DNA from: Actinocrispum wychmicini
Lineage (GTDB): Bacteria > Actinomycetota > Actinomycetes > Mycobacteriales > Pseudonocardiaceae
Reading direction: 5' to 3'
Length of the DNA: 64,000 bases
Assembly: GCF_004345645.1 (NCBI RefSeq)
Contig: NZ_SLWS01000014.1
Coordinates: forward strand, 211,718 to 275,717
Shown: piece by piece, positions 52,017 to 60,397 of the stretch
Layout: each line of letters opens with the position of its first letter
Numbering within the stretch: the first letter of the stretch is position 1
Position numbers and translations under genes: made by a program
Notes under the pieces: generated by a model
Seen by the model: the letters and a program-made list of their open reading frames with translations, nothing else
What the model was told of the DNA's origin: nothing
The model's database searches: none

Positions 52017-52849
52017 GGGCATCGTTCGGATCCCGGCTCACCACGGCCGTGTCGCTGCGTGGGCCGCTGTGCGTCGGCATCGACCCACATCCGGGATTGA
52101 TCACCGCGTGGGGCCTGCCGGACGATCCAGGTGGACTGGAACGGTTCGCGCTGACGTGCGTCGAGGCGTTCGCCGGTGAGATCGCCGTGCTCAAGCCCCA
52201 GTCGGCGTTCTTCGAGCGGCACGGGTCGAAGGGGATCGCGGTCCTCGAACGGGTCATCGCCGAGTCCCAGCAGGCCGGCGCGGTGGTCCTGCTGGACGTC
52301 AAACGCGGCGACATCGGCTCGACCATGGCGGCCTACGCGGACGCCTACCTGGCCGACGGCTCACCGCTCGCGGCGGACGCCGTAACACTGTCACCGTACC
52401 TTGGTGTGGGCTCGTTGGAACCTGCGTTCGAAGCGGCGGAGAAGTCCGGCCGGGGCGTTTTTGTCCTTGCGCTGACCTCGAATCCTGAAGCTTCGGAGGT
52501 ACAGCGCGCGGTGAACGGCGGACGCGCCACCGCCCAAACGGTGGTGGACCTCGCGGCCGAACGCAACATCGGTGTTACTCCGATCGGTGGAATCGGCGTT
52601 GTTGTTGGCGCAACCATCAAGGACCTTGGGGTGGACCTGTCGACCCTCAACGGACCCGTGCTCGCACCCGGTTTCGGGGCGCAGGGAGGCACCCTGTCCG
52701 ATATCCGGACACTCTTCGGAAAGTCCCTGCGTAACGTACTTCCGGCCACGTCACGGGGGGTGCTCCAAGCCGGTCCGGACGTCTTCGCGCTGCGTAGTGA
52801 GGCCCTGCGCACCCGTGACGCGATCGTGTCGGCCGCCGGTGACCACTGA
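52013..52849 (+). CDS. pyrF: Orotidine 5'-phosphate decarboxylase, type 2
   Basis: This 278-residue enzyme makes UMP. The catalytic Lys lies in LLDVKRGDIGST, and PGFGAQGG forms the phosphate site; this is the longer mycobacterial-type PyrF. The ATG at 52013 overlaps the carB stop; the frame reads on upstream inside carB as a shadow. pyrD and pyrE are not in the window, so the operon holds the other pathway steps only. Confidence 0.97.
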   Translation: MRASFGSRLTTAVSLRGPLCVGIDPHPGLITAWGLPDDPGGLERFALTCVEAFAGEIAVLKPQSAFFERHGSKGIAVLERVIAESQQAGAVVLLDVKRGDIGSTMAAYADAYLADGSPLAADAVTLSPYLGVGSLEPAFEAAEKSGRGVFVLALTSNPEASEVQRAVNGGRATAQTVVDLAAERNIGVTPIGGIGVVVGATIKDLGVDLSTLNGPVLAPGFGAQGGTLSDIRTLFGKSLRNVLPATSRGVLQAGPDVFALRSEALRTRDAIVSAAGDH

Positions 52850-52960
52850 TGTACCACGCGTGATCCCGCCCTGATTGGCCACCCACGTTGTCCTGGGATA
52901 CCCGAGGTCGGTACGGTCGCCAGCACCCGATCCAGAAACACCCACCCCACGGAGGAAATC

Positions 52961-53278
52961 GTGGCCCTTCCCCAGCTGACCGAGGAGCAGCGGGCCGCAG
53001 CGCTGGAGAAGGCGGCTGCCGCTCGTCGGGCTCGGGCGGAGCTCAAAGAGCGCCTGAAGCGAGGCGGCACGACCCTTAAGGACGTGCTGGCTCAATCCGA
53101 CAGCGACGAGGTCCTGGGCAAGATGAAGGTGACCGCACTGCTTGAGGCCCTGCCGGGCGTCGGCAAGGTGCGGGCCAACCAGATCATCGAGCGGTTGCAG
53201 ATCGCGCCCAGCCGCCGTCTCCGGGGCCTCGGCGACAGGCAGCGCAAGGCGCTGCTCGCCGAGTTCAGCGGCGAGTAA
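52961..53278 (+). CDS. mihF: Actinobacterial integration host factor (mIHF/sIHF)
   Basis: This 105-residue nucleoid protein starts MALPQLTEEQRAAALEKAA, has a long basic helix and ends with the LPGVGKVRANQIIERLQIAPSRR-like helix-two-turn-helix region. It is unrelated to E. coli IHF and is essential in mycobacteria; it binds DNA with little sequence preference. GTG 52961 follows GGAGGAAA. A TTGTCC/TACGGT pair lies 50-70 bp upstream as a possible promoter. gmk begins two bases after its stop. Confidence 0.97.
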   Translation: MALPQLTEEQRAAALEKAAAARRARAELKERLKRGGTTLKDVLAQSDSDEVLGKMKVTALLEALPGVGKVRANQIIERLQIAPSRRLRGLGDRQRKALLAEFSGE

Positions 53279-53280
53279 TT

Positions 53281-53871
53281 GTGATTGACCGGGAGCCGGG
53301 GACGGGTGTGCGCGCCCAACCCCGGCTCACTGTTGTGTCGGGTCCGTCCGGGGTCGGGAAGTCCACTGTGGTGGCACAGGTGCGGAAACTGGACCCGGAC
53401 ATCTTCTTCAGCGTCTCCTGCACCACCCGCGCGCAGCGGCCGGGCGAAGTGGACGGTCAGCACTACCACTTCGTGGACAGGCAGCGGTTCCAGCGGATGA
53501 TCGAGCAGGACGACTTTCTTGAGTACGCCGAGTACGCCGGGAACTTCTACGGCACACCACGCCAGCCAGTTCTGGACGCGCTGGCCGCGGGCCGGCCGGC
53601 GATCCTGGAGATCGAGCTGCAGGGCGCGCGGCAGGTGCGCGCCGCGATGCCTGAGTCGCAGCTCGTCATGCTCGTACCGCCGTCCTGGGAGACACTGGTG
53701 GGGCGGCTCACCGGGCGCGGCACCGAAAACCCCGACGTGGTGGCCCACCGGCTGGCCGTCGCCGAGAAGGAGTTGGACGCCCAGGGCGAGTTCGACGCGC
53801 TCGTGGTGAACACCGACGTGCGGCAGGCCGCGGCCGAGTTGCTAACCTTGACAACGGGAAGACCATCTTGA
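53281..53871 (+). CDS. gmk: Guanylate kinase
   Basis: This 196-residue kinase phosphorylates GMP and dGMP. It has the P-loop SGPSGVGKST and SVSCTTRAQRPGEVDGQHYHF, the GMP-binding block. The GTG at 53281 follows mihF by two bases, and conserved order gmk-rpoZ-coaBC-metK continues downstream. Confidence 0.97.
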   Translation: MIDREPGTGVRAQPRLTVVSGPSGVGKSTVVAQVRKLDPDIFFSVSCTTRAQRPGEVDGQHYHFVDRQRFQRMIEQDDFLEYAEYAGNFYGTPRQPVLDALAAGRPAILEIELQGARQVRAAMPESQLVMLVPPSWETLVGRLTGRGTENPDVVAHRLAVAEKELDAQGEFDALVVNTDVRQAAAELLTLTTGRPS

Positions 53872-53887
53872 CCAGGCAGGAGTTGTT

Positions 53888-54169
53888 TTGAGCACCGAGC
53901 TGGGCGCACTGGGTGAGCCGACCGCGAACCTGGAAGGCATCACCAACCCCCCGATTGACGACCTGCTGGACAAGGTCAGTTCCAAGTACGCGCTGGTCAT
54001 CTATGCCGCCAAGCGTGCCCGTCAGATCAACGACTACTACGCGCAGCTCGGCGAGGGCCTGCTGGAGTACGTCGGCCCGCTGGTCGAGCCGGGCCCGCGG
54101 GAGAAGCCGCTGTCGATCGCGCTCCGCGAGATCCACTCCGGCCTGCTTGAGCACACCGAAGGCGAGTGA
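53888..54169 (+). CDS. rpoZ: RNA polymerase omega subunit
   Basis: This 93-residue subunit folds around beta' and helps core assembly and ppGpp response. It has the INPPIDDLLDKVSSKYALVIYAAKRARQIN-type region (here TNPPIDDLLDKVSSKYALV). The start is TTG 53888 with AGGAG eight bases upstream. Its stop overlaps the coaBC GTG by four bases. Confidence 0.95.
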   Translation: MSTELGALGEPTANLEGITNPPIDDLLDKVSSKYALVIYAAKRARQINDYYAQLGEGLLEYVGPLVEPGPREKPLSIALREIHSGLLEHTEGE

Positions 54170-55434
54170 CGGAGCCGACCGTGTTCGGGCCCCCGGCGGA
54201 CGTGCCCCCGGCGGACAGCCGGCCCCGGGTGGTCCTTGGGGTCGGAGGTGGGATCGCCGCCTACAAGGCGTGTGAGGTCCTCAGGCGGCTCACCGAGTCC
54301 GGACACCAGGTGCAGGTGCTGCCGACCGCGGCGGCGCTGAACTTCGTCGGCCGGGCGACTTTCGAGGCGCTGTCCGGCCGGCCCGTGCACACCCAGGTCT
54401 TCGAGGACGTGTACGACGTCCCACACGTCCGGATCGGCCAGGAGGCCGACCTGGTCGTCGTGGTCCCCGCGACCGCGGACCTGATCGCGAAGGCCGCGAA
54501 CGGCCTCGCGGACGACATGCTGACCGGCACGTTGCTGACCGCCCGCTGCCCGGTGCTGATGATCCCGGCGATGCACACCGAGATGTGGGAGCACGCCGCC
54601 ACCCAGGCCAATGTGGCCCTGCTGCGGTCGCGGGGCGTGGTGGTCGCCGAACCCGCCAGCGGCCGGCTGACCGGCAAGGACACCGGCAAGGGGCGACTGG
54701 CCGATCCGGCCGAGATCGTCGACCTGGCCCGGCTGCTGCTGGCCCGGTCCGACAGTTTGCCCCGGTCCCTTGCGGGCAAGCGGGTGGTGGTGTCCGCGGG
54801 CGGGACGCGTGAACCGCTGGATCCCGTGCGCTACCTGGGCAATCGCTCGTCCGGCAAGCAGGGGTACGCGCTCGCTCGGGTCGCCGCCCAGCGCGGCGCG
54901 CAGGTGACGCTCGTGTCCGCGCACACGGTCGCGTTGCCCGAACCGGCGGGTGTGGACATCGTGCACGTCGGCACCGCCCTGGAGCTGCGGGACGCCGTCC
55001 ACAAGGCCGCGGCCGACGCCGACATCGTGGTGATGGCCGCCGCGGTCGCGGACTTCCGGCCGGTGACCACCGCCACCCACAAGATCAAGAAATCCGACCG
55101 GGACCCGGACCCGGTGGCCCTCACCCGCAACCCGGACGTGCTGGCCGAACTGGTCCAGGCCCGTGCCGCCGGCCGGCTGCCGGCGAGCCAGGTGATCGTC
55201 GGGTTCGCCGCCGAGACCGGCGACGAGAGCGGGGACGTGCTCACCCACGCCCGCGCCAAGCTCGCCCGTAAGGGCTGCGATCTGCTGGTGGTGAACGCCG
55301 TGGGGGAGGGGCAGGCGTTCGAAGTGGAGGACAACTCCGGGTGGCTGCTCGCGAAGGACGGCCAGGAACGACCTATCGCATTGGGGTCGAAGGCGCAAAT
55401 GGCGGCCGAAATCTGGGATTTCGTGCACAGTTGA
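54166..55434 (+). CDS. coaBC: Bifunctional CoaBC (phosphopantothenoylcysteine synthase/decarboxylase)
   Basis: This 422-residue protein makes 4'-phosphopantetheine for coenzyme A. The N-terminal flavin decarboxylase has VGGGIAAYKACEV and PAMHTEMW; the C-terminal synthase has SAGGTREPLDPVRYLGNRSSG and KIKKSD. PAMHTEMW replaces the PAMNxxMW of E. coli, as in mycobacteria. GTG 54166 overlaps the rpoZ stop by four bases. metK follows after 66 bp. Confidence 0.96.
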   Translation: MTEPTVFGPPADVPPADSRPRVVLGVGGGIAAYKACEVLRRLTESGHQVQVLPTAAALNFVGRATFEALSGRPVHTQVFEDVYDVPHVRIGQEADLVVVVPATADLIAKAANGLADDMLTGTLLTARCPVLMIPAMHTEMWEHAATQANVALLRSRGVVVAEPASGRLTGKDTGKGRLADPAEIVDLARLLLARSDSLPRSLAGKRVVVSAGGTREPLDPVRYLGNRSSGKQGYALARVAAQRGAQVTLVSAHTVALPEPAGVDIVHVGTALELRDAVHKAAADADIVVMAAAVADFRPVTTATHKIKKSDRDPDPVALTRNPDVLAELVQARAAGRLPASQVIVGFAAETGDESGDVLTHARAKLARKGCDLLVVNAVGEGQAFEVEDNSGWLLAKDGQERPIALGSKAQMAAEIWDFVHS

Positions 55435-55500
55435 CGGTCCACTCACCCGCCTTCAGTAGGCTGTCCGAGTTCACCCGGGATGACTTGAGGGGAAGACACA

Positions 55501-56703
55501 TTGGCTAGTAAGGCAAGCCGGCTGTTCACGTCGGAGTCGGTCACCGAGGGGCATCCGGACAAGATCTGTGACGCGATCAGCGACTCGATCCTGGACGCCC
55601 TGCTGCGCAAGGACCCTCGGTCGCGGGTGGCGGTCGAGACCATGGTGACCACCGGCCAGGTGCATGTGGCCGGTGAGGTCACCACCGAGGCGTACGCCGA
55701 CATCCCGGCGATCATCCGGGAGAAGATCCTGGAGATCGGCTACGACTCGTCGGCGAAGGGCTTCGACGGCAACTCCTGTGGCGTCAACATCGCCATCGGC
55801 GCCCAGTCGCCCGACATCGCGCAGGGCGTCGACACGGCGTACGAGTCCCGGGTCGAGTCCGCCGACGACGAGATCGACCGTCAGGGCGCGGGCGACCAGG
55901 GCCTGATGTTCGGTTACGCGTGCACGGACACGCCCGAGTTGATGCCGCTGCCGATCGCGTTGGCGCACCGCCTGTCGAAGCGGCTGACTCACGTGCGTAA
56001 GGACGGTTCGCTGCCGTACCTGCGGCCGGACGGCAAGACCCAGGTGACCATCGAGTACGCCGGCGACCAGGCCGTGCGGCTGGACACCGTGGTGGTGTCG
56101 TCGCAGCACGCGGACGGCATCGACCTGGAGAAGATGCTCGGGGTGGACGTGCGGGAGCACGTCATGCTGCCCGAGCTGGCCGACCTGGAGCTGGACACGT
56201 CGAACGTGCGGCTGCTGGTGAACCCGACCGGCCGGTTCGTGATCGGCGGCCCGATGGGCGACGCCGGCCTCACCGGCCGCAAGATCATCGTCGACACGTA
56301 CGGCGGCATGGCCCGCCACGGTGGCGGCGCGTTCTCCGGCAAGGACCCGTCGAAGGTGGACCGGTCCGCCGCGTACGCGATGCGCTGGGTTGCCAAGAAC
56401 GCTGTGGCGGCCGGGCTGGCGTCGCGGATCGAGGTCCAGGTGGCCTACGCGATCGGCAAGGCCGCGCCGGTTGGCCTGTTCGTGGAGACGTTCGGCACCG
56501 AGAACGTGGACCCGGCCAAGATCCAGCAGGCCATCAGCTCGGTGTTCGACCTGCGGCCGGCCGCGATCATCCGCGACCTGGACCTGCTGCGCCCGATCTA
56601 CGCGCCGACCGCCGCGTACGGCCACTTCGGCCGGCCGGAGCTGGACCTGCCGTGGGAGCGCACCGACCGGGCCGCCGCCCTGAAGCAGGCCGCTGGCGTC
56701 TGA
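55501..56703 (+). CDS. metK: S-adenosylmethionine synthetase
   Basis: This 400-residue enzyme makes SAM from methionine and ATP. It starts FTSESVTEGHPDKICDAISDS and has GAGDQGLMFGYA and GGGAFSGKDPSKVDRSAAY. The start codon is TTG 55501 with GAGGGGAAG upstream. No SAM riboswitch was found in the 66-bp leader. A strong hairpin follows the stop. Confidence 0.97.
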   Translation: MASKASRLFTSESVTEGHPDKICDAISDSILDALLRKDPRSRVAVETMVTTGQVHVAGEVTTEAYADIPAIIREKILEIGYDSSAKGFDGNSCGVNIAIGAQSPDIAQGVDTAYESRVESADDEIDRQGAGDQGLMFGYACTDTPELMPLPIALAHRLSKRLTHVRKDGSLPYLRPDGKTQVTIEYAGDQAVRLDTVVVSSQHADGIDLEKMLGVDVREHVMLPELADLELDTSNVRLLVNPTGRFVIGGPMGDAGLTGRKIIVDTYGGMARHGGGAFSGKDPSKVDRSAAYAMRWVAKNAVAAGLASRIEVQVAYAIGKAAPVGLFVETFGTENVDPAKIQQAISSVFDLRPAAIIRDLDLLRPIYAPTAAYGHFGRPELDLPWERTDRAAALKQAAGV

Positions 56704-56717
56704 GGAAGTCGAGCGTC

Positions 56718-56749
56718 ACCGGCCGGGCATCCGTGGATGCCCGGCCGGT
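56718..56749. terminator. Perfect 15-bp terminator hairpin after metK
   Basis: ACCGGCCGGGCATCC (56718-56732) is complementary to 56735-56749 around a tiny loop, followed by TT. It sits between the convergent metK and glycosidase-like genes and would serve both. Confidence 0.8.
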
Positions 56750-56754
56750 TTCGG

Positions 56755-57696
56755 TCAAGCTCGTTTGTAGCGGTCGGCCATGGTGTGAAACACCTTTTTC
56801 GGCTCCCATGTGGTCTCGTCGAGCATGCGGACCACGCCGTACGAGCCGAGGTCTTTGTCGCCCTGGTAGGTGTAGCCGGCGAAGGTGAACCAGAGTGCGG
56901 TGTCGACGCCTTCCTCTTCGAAGATGTCGAGCAGTTCGGTGAAGTAGCGAACCTGCTCGTCCTCGTCGCGTACCGCGCCTTCCGGTACCTGCCACGCCAT
57001 TCCGCCGCGGTCGCCCGCGCCTTGGTAGGCGCACGTTCCGAATTCGGTGACCGCGACCGGCTTGCCGTGGGTGAAGTGCCGGCGCAGTTCGGACCGGAAC
57101 TCCTCGGCGTTGTAAGCCGCTCGGTAGGCGTCCACGCCGACGATGTCGAACGGACTCCAGTCGATGAACTCCCACGGGCCGGCGGCGTACGTGACCCGGC
57201 CGCCGAAATGGGACCGGACGGTCGCGGCGGTCTGGGCGAGGAACTCGTTGAACCGCTGCATGATCGGGCCGAGGGATGCCCACCATTCCTGATCGGCGCT
57301 GACCATGGTCTGCAGGCGGTCGGAGTACGTGTCGCCCGGGATGAAGCCGCCGCAGAAGGCACTGATCTCACAGCCGGCGACGAACACCACGTCGGCGCCG
57401 TCCCGCCGCAGGGTTTCCGCTCGTTGTGCGCAGTCTTCCAGGAACGGGAGCAGTTGATCGGTGGGCATGTCGACAGGGAACGGCGCGAACCACACCTCCA
57501 GACCGGCGTCGGCGGCGCAGCGTGCGGCGACGCTGAGCCGCTCGGGATCGCCGCCGGAGACACGGACTGTCTTGCAGTGCAGTTCGCCGACGATCACCGC
57601 CATGTCGTGCTGGACCACCTCGGGGGTGAACGTCTTCCGGGAGATGCCTTCCCCAGGGAGGAAACCGGTGTCGTAGTTGATGCCGTGTGCGCGCAC
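56755..57696 (-). CDS. TIM-barrel glycosidase-like protein, unknown substrate
   Basis: This 313-residue protein looks like a cellulase-superfamily TIM barrel: YDTGFLPG and ISRKTF at the start, then VFVAGCEISAF, WSPFDIVGVDAY, PVAVTEFGTCAYQG with a strand-ending Glu, and LWFTFAGYTYQG. Public relatives carry the label abortive infection protein, which I recall and would not trust. Two Glu (in CEIS and TEFG) fit a retaining glycosidase pair. It starts one base after the tetR stop, so it is probably controlled by that regulator. Confidence 0.6.
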   Translation of the reverse strand: MRAHGINYDTGFLPGEGISRKTFTPEVVQHDMAVIVGELHCKTVRVSGGDPERLSVAARCAADAGLEVWFAPFPVDMPTDQLLPFLEDCAQRAETLRRDGADVVFVAGCEISAFCGGFIPGDTYSDRLQTMVSADQEWWASLGPIMQRFNEFLAQTAATVRSHFGGRVTYAAGPWEFIDWSPFDIVGVDAYRAAYNAEEFRSELRRHFTHGKPVAVTEFGTCAYQGAGDRGGMAWQVPEGAVRDEDEQVRYFTELLDIFEEEGVDTALWFTFAGYTYQGDKDLGSYGVVRMLDETTWEPKKVFHTMADRYKRA

Positions 57697-57697
57697 G

Positions 57698-58306
57698 TCA
57701 CTTTCCTTTCGTGTGGTCGATGCCGTGTTCGAGCAGGTCGAACGCGAGCTCGATGTCCTGCGCCAGTGCGCCGGTCGCCTGTTCGGGTGACGTGCCGCCG
57801 GTCAACAGGTGGAAGAACGACTCCTGGAGGGTGAGCACGGTGGCGGCGATCTGAGCCGCCATCAGCGTGGCCGCCCTGGGCCCGTGGTCCTCGGCCAGCA
57901 CTTCGGCCAACGCCTGACGCTGCTGGTAGAGCAGGGTGTTCGCGGCCGCGCTGAGCAAGGGACTGGCGATGATCACGCGCGTTCGCCCAACTACGTCGTC
58001 CCAGTCGATCGCGCCTGTGTGCACCGCCGCGAACGTGCGAAAGTGCGTTCGCAACGCCTGCAGCGGTGTCTGGTCGGGCGCTCGCCGGGCGACGATGCCG
58101 GCCAGGTCGTCGTCGCCAACACCCTCCAGCACGAGCGACTCCTTGCTGGGGAAGTACGTGAAGAGGGTCGCTTTGGCGACCTCCGCGGTCTCGGCGATCT
58201 CGTTCACCGTCACCGCCTCGAAGCCGCGTTCGGTGAACAGCTTCAACGCCACCACGGCGATCCGCCGCTTGGTCAGCTCCTTCTTGCGTTCCCGCAGGCC
58301 TGCCAT
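57698..58306 (-). CDS. TetR-family transcriptional regulator
   Basis: This 202-residue repressor has the TetR helix-turn-helix: RRIAVVALKLFTERGFEAVTV and EVAKATLFTYFPSKESLV. Ligand domain is variable and not assignable. A TATTAT -10 is six bases before the ATG on the minus strand, so the transcript should be leaderless. Three alternating half-sites directly upstream look like its operator. The glycosidase-like gene follows one base after its stop. Confidence 0.92.
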   Translation of the reverse strand: MAGLRERKKELTKRRIAVVALKLFTERGFEAVTVNEIAETAEVAKATLFTYFPSKESLVLEGVGDDDLAGIVARRAPDQTPLQALRTHFRTFAAVHTGAIDWDDVVGRTRVIIASPLLSAAANTLLYQQRQALAEVLAEDHGPRAATLMAAQIAATVLTLQESFFHLLTGGTSPEQATGALAQDIELAFDLLEHGIDHTKGK

Positions 58307-58312
58307 GACCGA

Positions 58313-58342
58313 ATAATATCAGACTCGGTCTGAAATCAGACC
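58313..58342 (-). promoter_or_regulatory. TetR operator and leaderless promoter
   Basis: Half-sites TCAGAC (58319-58324), GTCTGA (58328-58333) and TCAGAC (58336-58341) form two overlapping palindromes that share the middle one, including a perfect 16-bp GGTCTGAAATCAGACC at 58327-58342. The minus-strand -10 TATTAT at 58313-58318 abuts the first half-site, so binding would block tetR and the downstream gene. Confidence 0.72.
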
Positions 58343-58375
58343 GGGTTCAGTAATTGGCGGGACGGGACCCTCTGG

Positions 58376-58381
58376 TAGACA
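58376..58381 (+). promoter_or_regulatory. -10 element for leaderless priA
   Basis: TAGACA lies six bases before the priA ATG at 58388; TTGGCG at 58354-58359 gives a -35 with a 16-bp spacer. No RBS is visible. Confidence 0.5.
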
Positions 58382-58387
58382 CCTGAC

Positions 58388-60391
58388 ATGGTCAAACCGG
58401 GTGTCCAGCACAAGGGCGAACGGCAGCCGGCCGCCGTCCTGCCGGTCGCCCGTGTCTACGTGGACGTGCCGCTCGCGCACCTGGACAAGGCCTTCGACTA
58501 CGTCGTTCCGGCGCATGTCGACGCCGACGTGGTGCCCGGCTGCCGGGTGCGGGTCAGGTTCTCCGGGCGGCTGGTCGACGGATACGTCATCGACCGGGTG
58601 GCCGAGTCCGACCACCCCAAGCCGATGTTCCTGGAGAAGGTGGTCTCGTCCGAGCCGGTGCTGTCACCGCCGATAGCCCAACTGGCCCGCGCCGTGGCCG
58701 ACCGGTACTCGGGCACGATGATGGACGTGCTGCGGCTGGCGATTCCGCCGCGGCACGCACGCGCCGAAGCCGGCGAGTCGCCCGAGCCCGTCGCCCTCGC
58801 ACCCGTGGACATGTCGGGGTGGGACCGATATCCGCGCGGTGGTGCTTTCGTAGAGGCGCTGCGTGCCGGCCGTAAGGCCCATGCCGTGTGGCAGGCGCTG
58901 CCGGACGAGGACTGGCCGCGCCGGCTCGCCGAACTGGCCGTCACGGTCGCCGCCACAGGCCGGGGTGTGGTGCTCGTCGTGCCGGACTACCGCGACGTGG
59001 CCCGTCTGCACGCCGCGTGCCTTGACCTGGTCGGGAAGGACGGGGAACCCGCGGTTGTCGCGTTGTCGGCCGATCTGGGGCCATCCACGCGGTATCGCAG
59101 GTGGCTCGCGGTGCTCCGCGGCAGCGCGCGGATCGCGGTGGGCACGCGAGCGACGGCGTTCGCGCCGGTCACGGACCCAGGACTGGTCGTCGTGTGGGAC
59201 GACGGCGACGACCTGCACGCCGATCAGCGCGCGCCGTACCCGCATGTACGGGAGGTCCTCACGCTCCGGGCGCACCTGTCGGGCGCGGCACTGCTTGTGG
59301 GCGGCTTCGCCCGTACGGCCGAGGCGCAGCTGCTGGTGCAGTCCGGTTGGGCGCACGAGTTGGTCGCGTCGCGCGAGTCTGTGCGGCAGGCCGCGCCCCG
59401 GGTGACCGCCATAGGCGAGACCGACGTACAGATCGCGCGGGACCCCGCTGCGCGCGCGGCGCGGCTGCCGCTCGTCAGCTTTGAGGCCGCGCGGGGTGCC
59501 CTCGCGGCTGAGGCGCCGGTGCTGGTGCAGGTGCCTCGCCGTGGTTATGTGCCCGCCCTGGCGTGCGCCAACTGCCGTGCGCCCGCGCGGTGCCGGCGGT
59601 GTGCCGGGCCGCTGGCGTTGCCCGGCGGACGGGACGCCGACGTTCCCCGGCCGCCCGGGTGCCGGTGGTGCGGTGCCGCGGAGGCCGCTTTCCGTTGTGG
59701 CGAATGCGGTTCACGGCGGCTACGGGCGGTCGTCGTCGGCTCCAAGCGGACCGCGGAGGAGTTGGGCCGGGCGTTCCCGGGCGTGCCGGTGCGGACATCC
59801 GGCGCCGACGAGGTGCTTGCTTCCGTGCCCGACACGCCGGCGCTTGTGGTGTGCACGCCGGGCGCCGAGCCGGTCGCCGAGGGCGGGTACGGCGCCGCGC
59901 TTCTGTTGGACAGCTGGGCGTTGCTCGGCCGGGCGGATCTGCGGGCGGCCGAGGAGACCCTCCGGCGGTGGATGGGCGCGGCCGCCCTCGTCCGGCCCTC
60001 GGTGGACGGCGGACGTGTTGTGGTCGTGGCGGATTCGTCGCTCGGGCCGGTGCAGGCGTTGGTGCGGTGGGATCCCGCGTGGCACGCCGAGCAGGAACTG
60101 GCCGGGCGCACCGAGTTGGGCTTCCCGCCCGCGGTCCGAATGGCCTCGGTGGACAGTTCGCCGGACGCGTTGGTCGAGTTCCTCGAACACCTTGAGCTCC
60201 CGCCGTCCGGCGAGATCCTCGGCCCGGTCCCGTTGGGGGACAACGGAGACCGGGAACGAGCCCTGATCAGGTCGTCCCGAGTGGACGGACGGGCCCTGGT
60301 CGCGACCCTGACCAACGCCCAGGCCGCCCGCACGGCCCGCAAGGACCCGGAAGCCCTCAAGGTTCGCCTTGACCCGCTCGAACTCGTCTGA
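58388..60391 (+). CDS. priA: PriA-like primosomal protein with degenerate helicase motifs
   Basis: This 667-residue protein has the PriA 3'BD (AVLPVARVYVDVPLAHLDKAFDY) and a zinc module (CANCRAPARCRRC, CRWCG, CGECGSRRL). Walker A is missing: where PriA has GxTGSGKT it shows AATGRGVVLVVPDY, and the DEEH box reads VVWDDGDDL. This matches actinobacterial PriA (e.g. Rv1402), thought to lack helicase activity but keep DNA and primosome binding. In M. tuberculosis it follows metK; here a TetR pair is inserted. Confidence 0.92.
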   Translation: MVKPGVQHKGERQPAAVLPVARVYVDVPLAHLDKAFDYVVPAHVDADVVPGCRVRVRFSGRLVDGYVIDRVAESDHPKPMFLEKVVSSEPVLSPPIAQLARAVADRYSGTMMDVLRLAIPPRHARAEAGESPEPVALAPVDMSGWDRYPRGGAFVEALRAGRKAHAVWQALPDEDWPRRLAELAVTVAATGRGVVLVVPDYRDVARLHAACLDLVGKDGEPAVVALSADLGPSTRYRRWLAVLRGSARIAVGTRATAFAPVTDPGLVVVWDDGDDLHADQRAPYPHVREVLTLRAHLSGAALLVGGFARTAEAQLLVQSGWAHELVASRESVRQAAPRVTAIGETDVQIARDPAARAARLPLVSFEAARGALAAEAPVLVQVPRRGYVPALACANCRAPARCRRCAGPLALPGGRDADVPRPPGCRWCGAAEAAFRCGECGSRRLRAVVVGSKRTAEELGRAFPGVPVRTSGADEVLASVPDTPALVVCTPGAEPVAEGGYGAALLLDSWALLGRADLRAAEETLRRWMGAAALVRPSVDGGRVVVVADSSLGPVQALVRWDPAWHAEQELAGRTELGFPPAVRMASVDSSPDALVEFLEHLELPPSGEILGPVPLGDNGDRERALIRSSRVDGRALVATLTNAQAARTARKDPEALKVRLDPLELV

Positions 60392-60397
60392 ACGAGC

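Noticed and set aside
55435..55500. SAM riboswitch before metK
   Set aside because: The leader is only 66 bp and shows no SAM aptamer-like helices.
56755..57696. Phage-defence (abortive infection) system
   Set aside because: The only support is a remembered label on similar proteins; the sequence looks like a TIM-barrel hydrolase and no defence partner is nearby.
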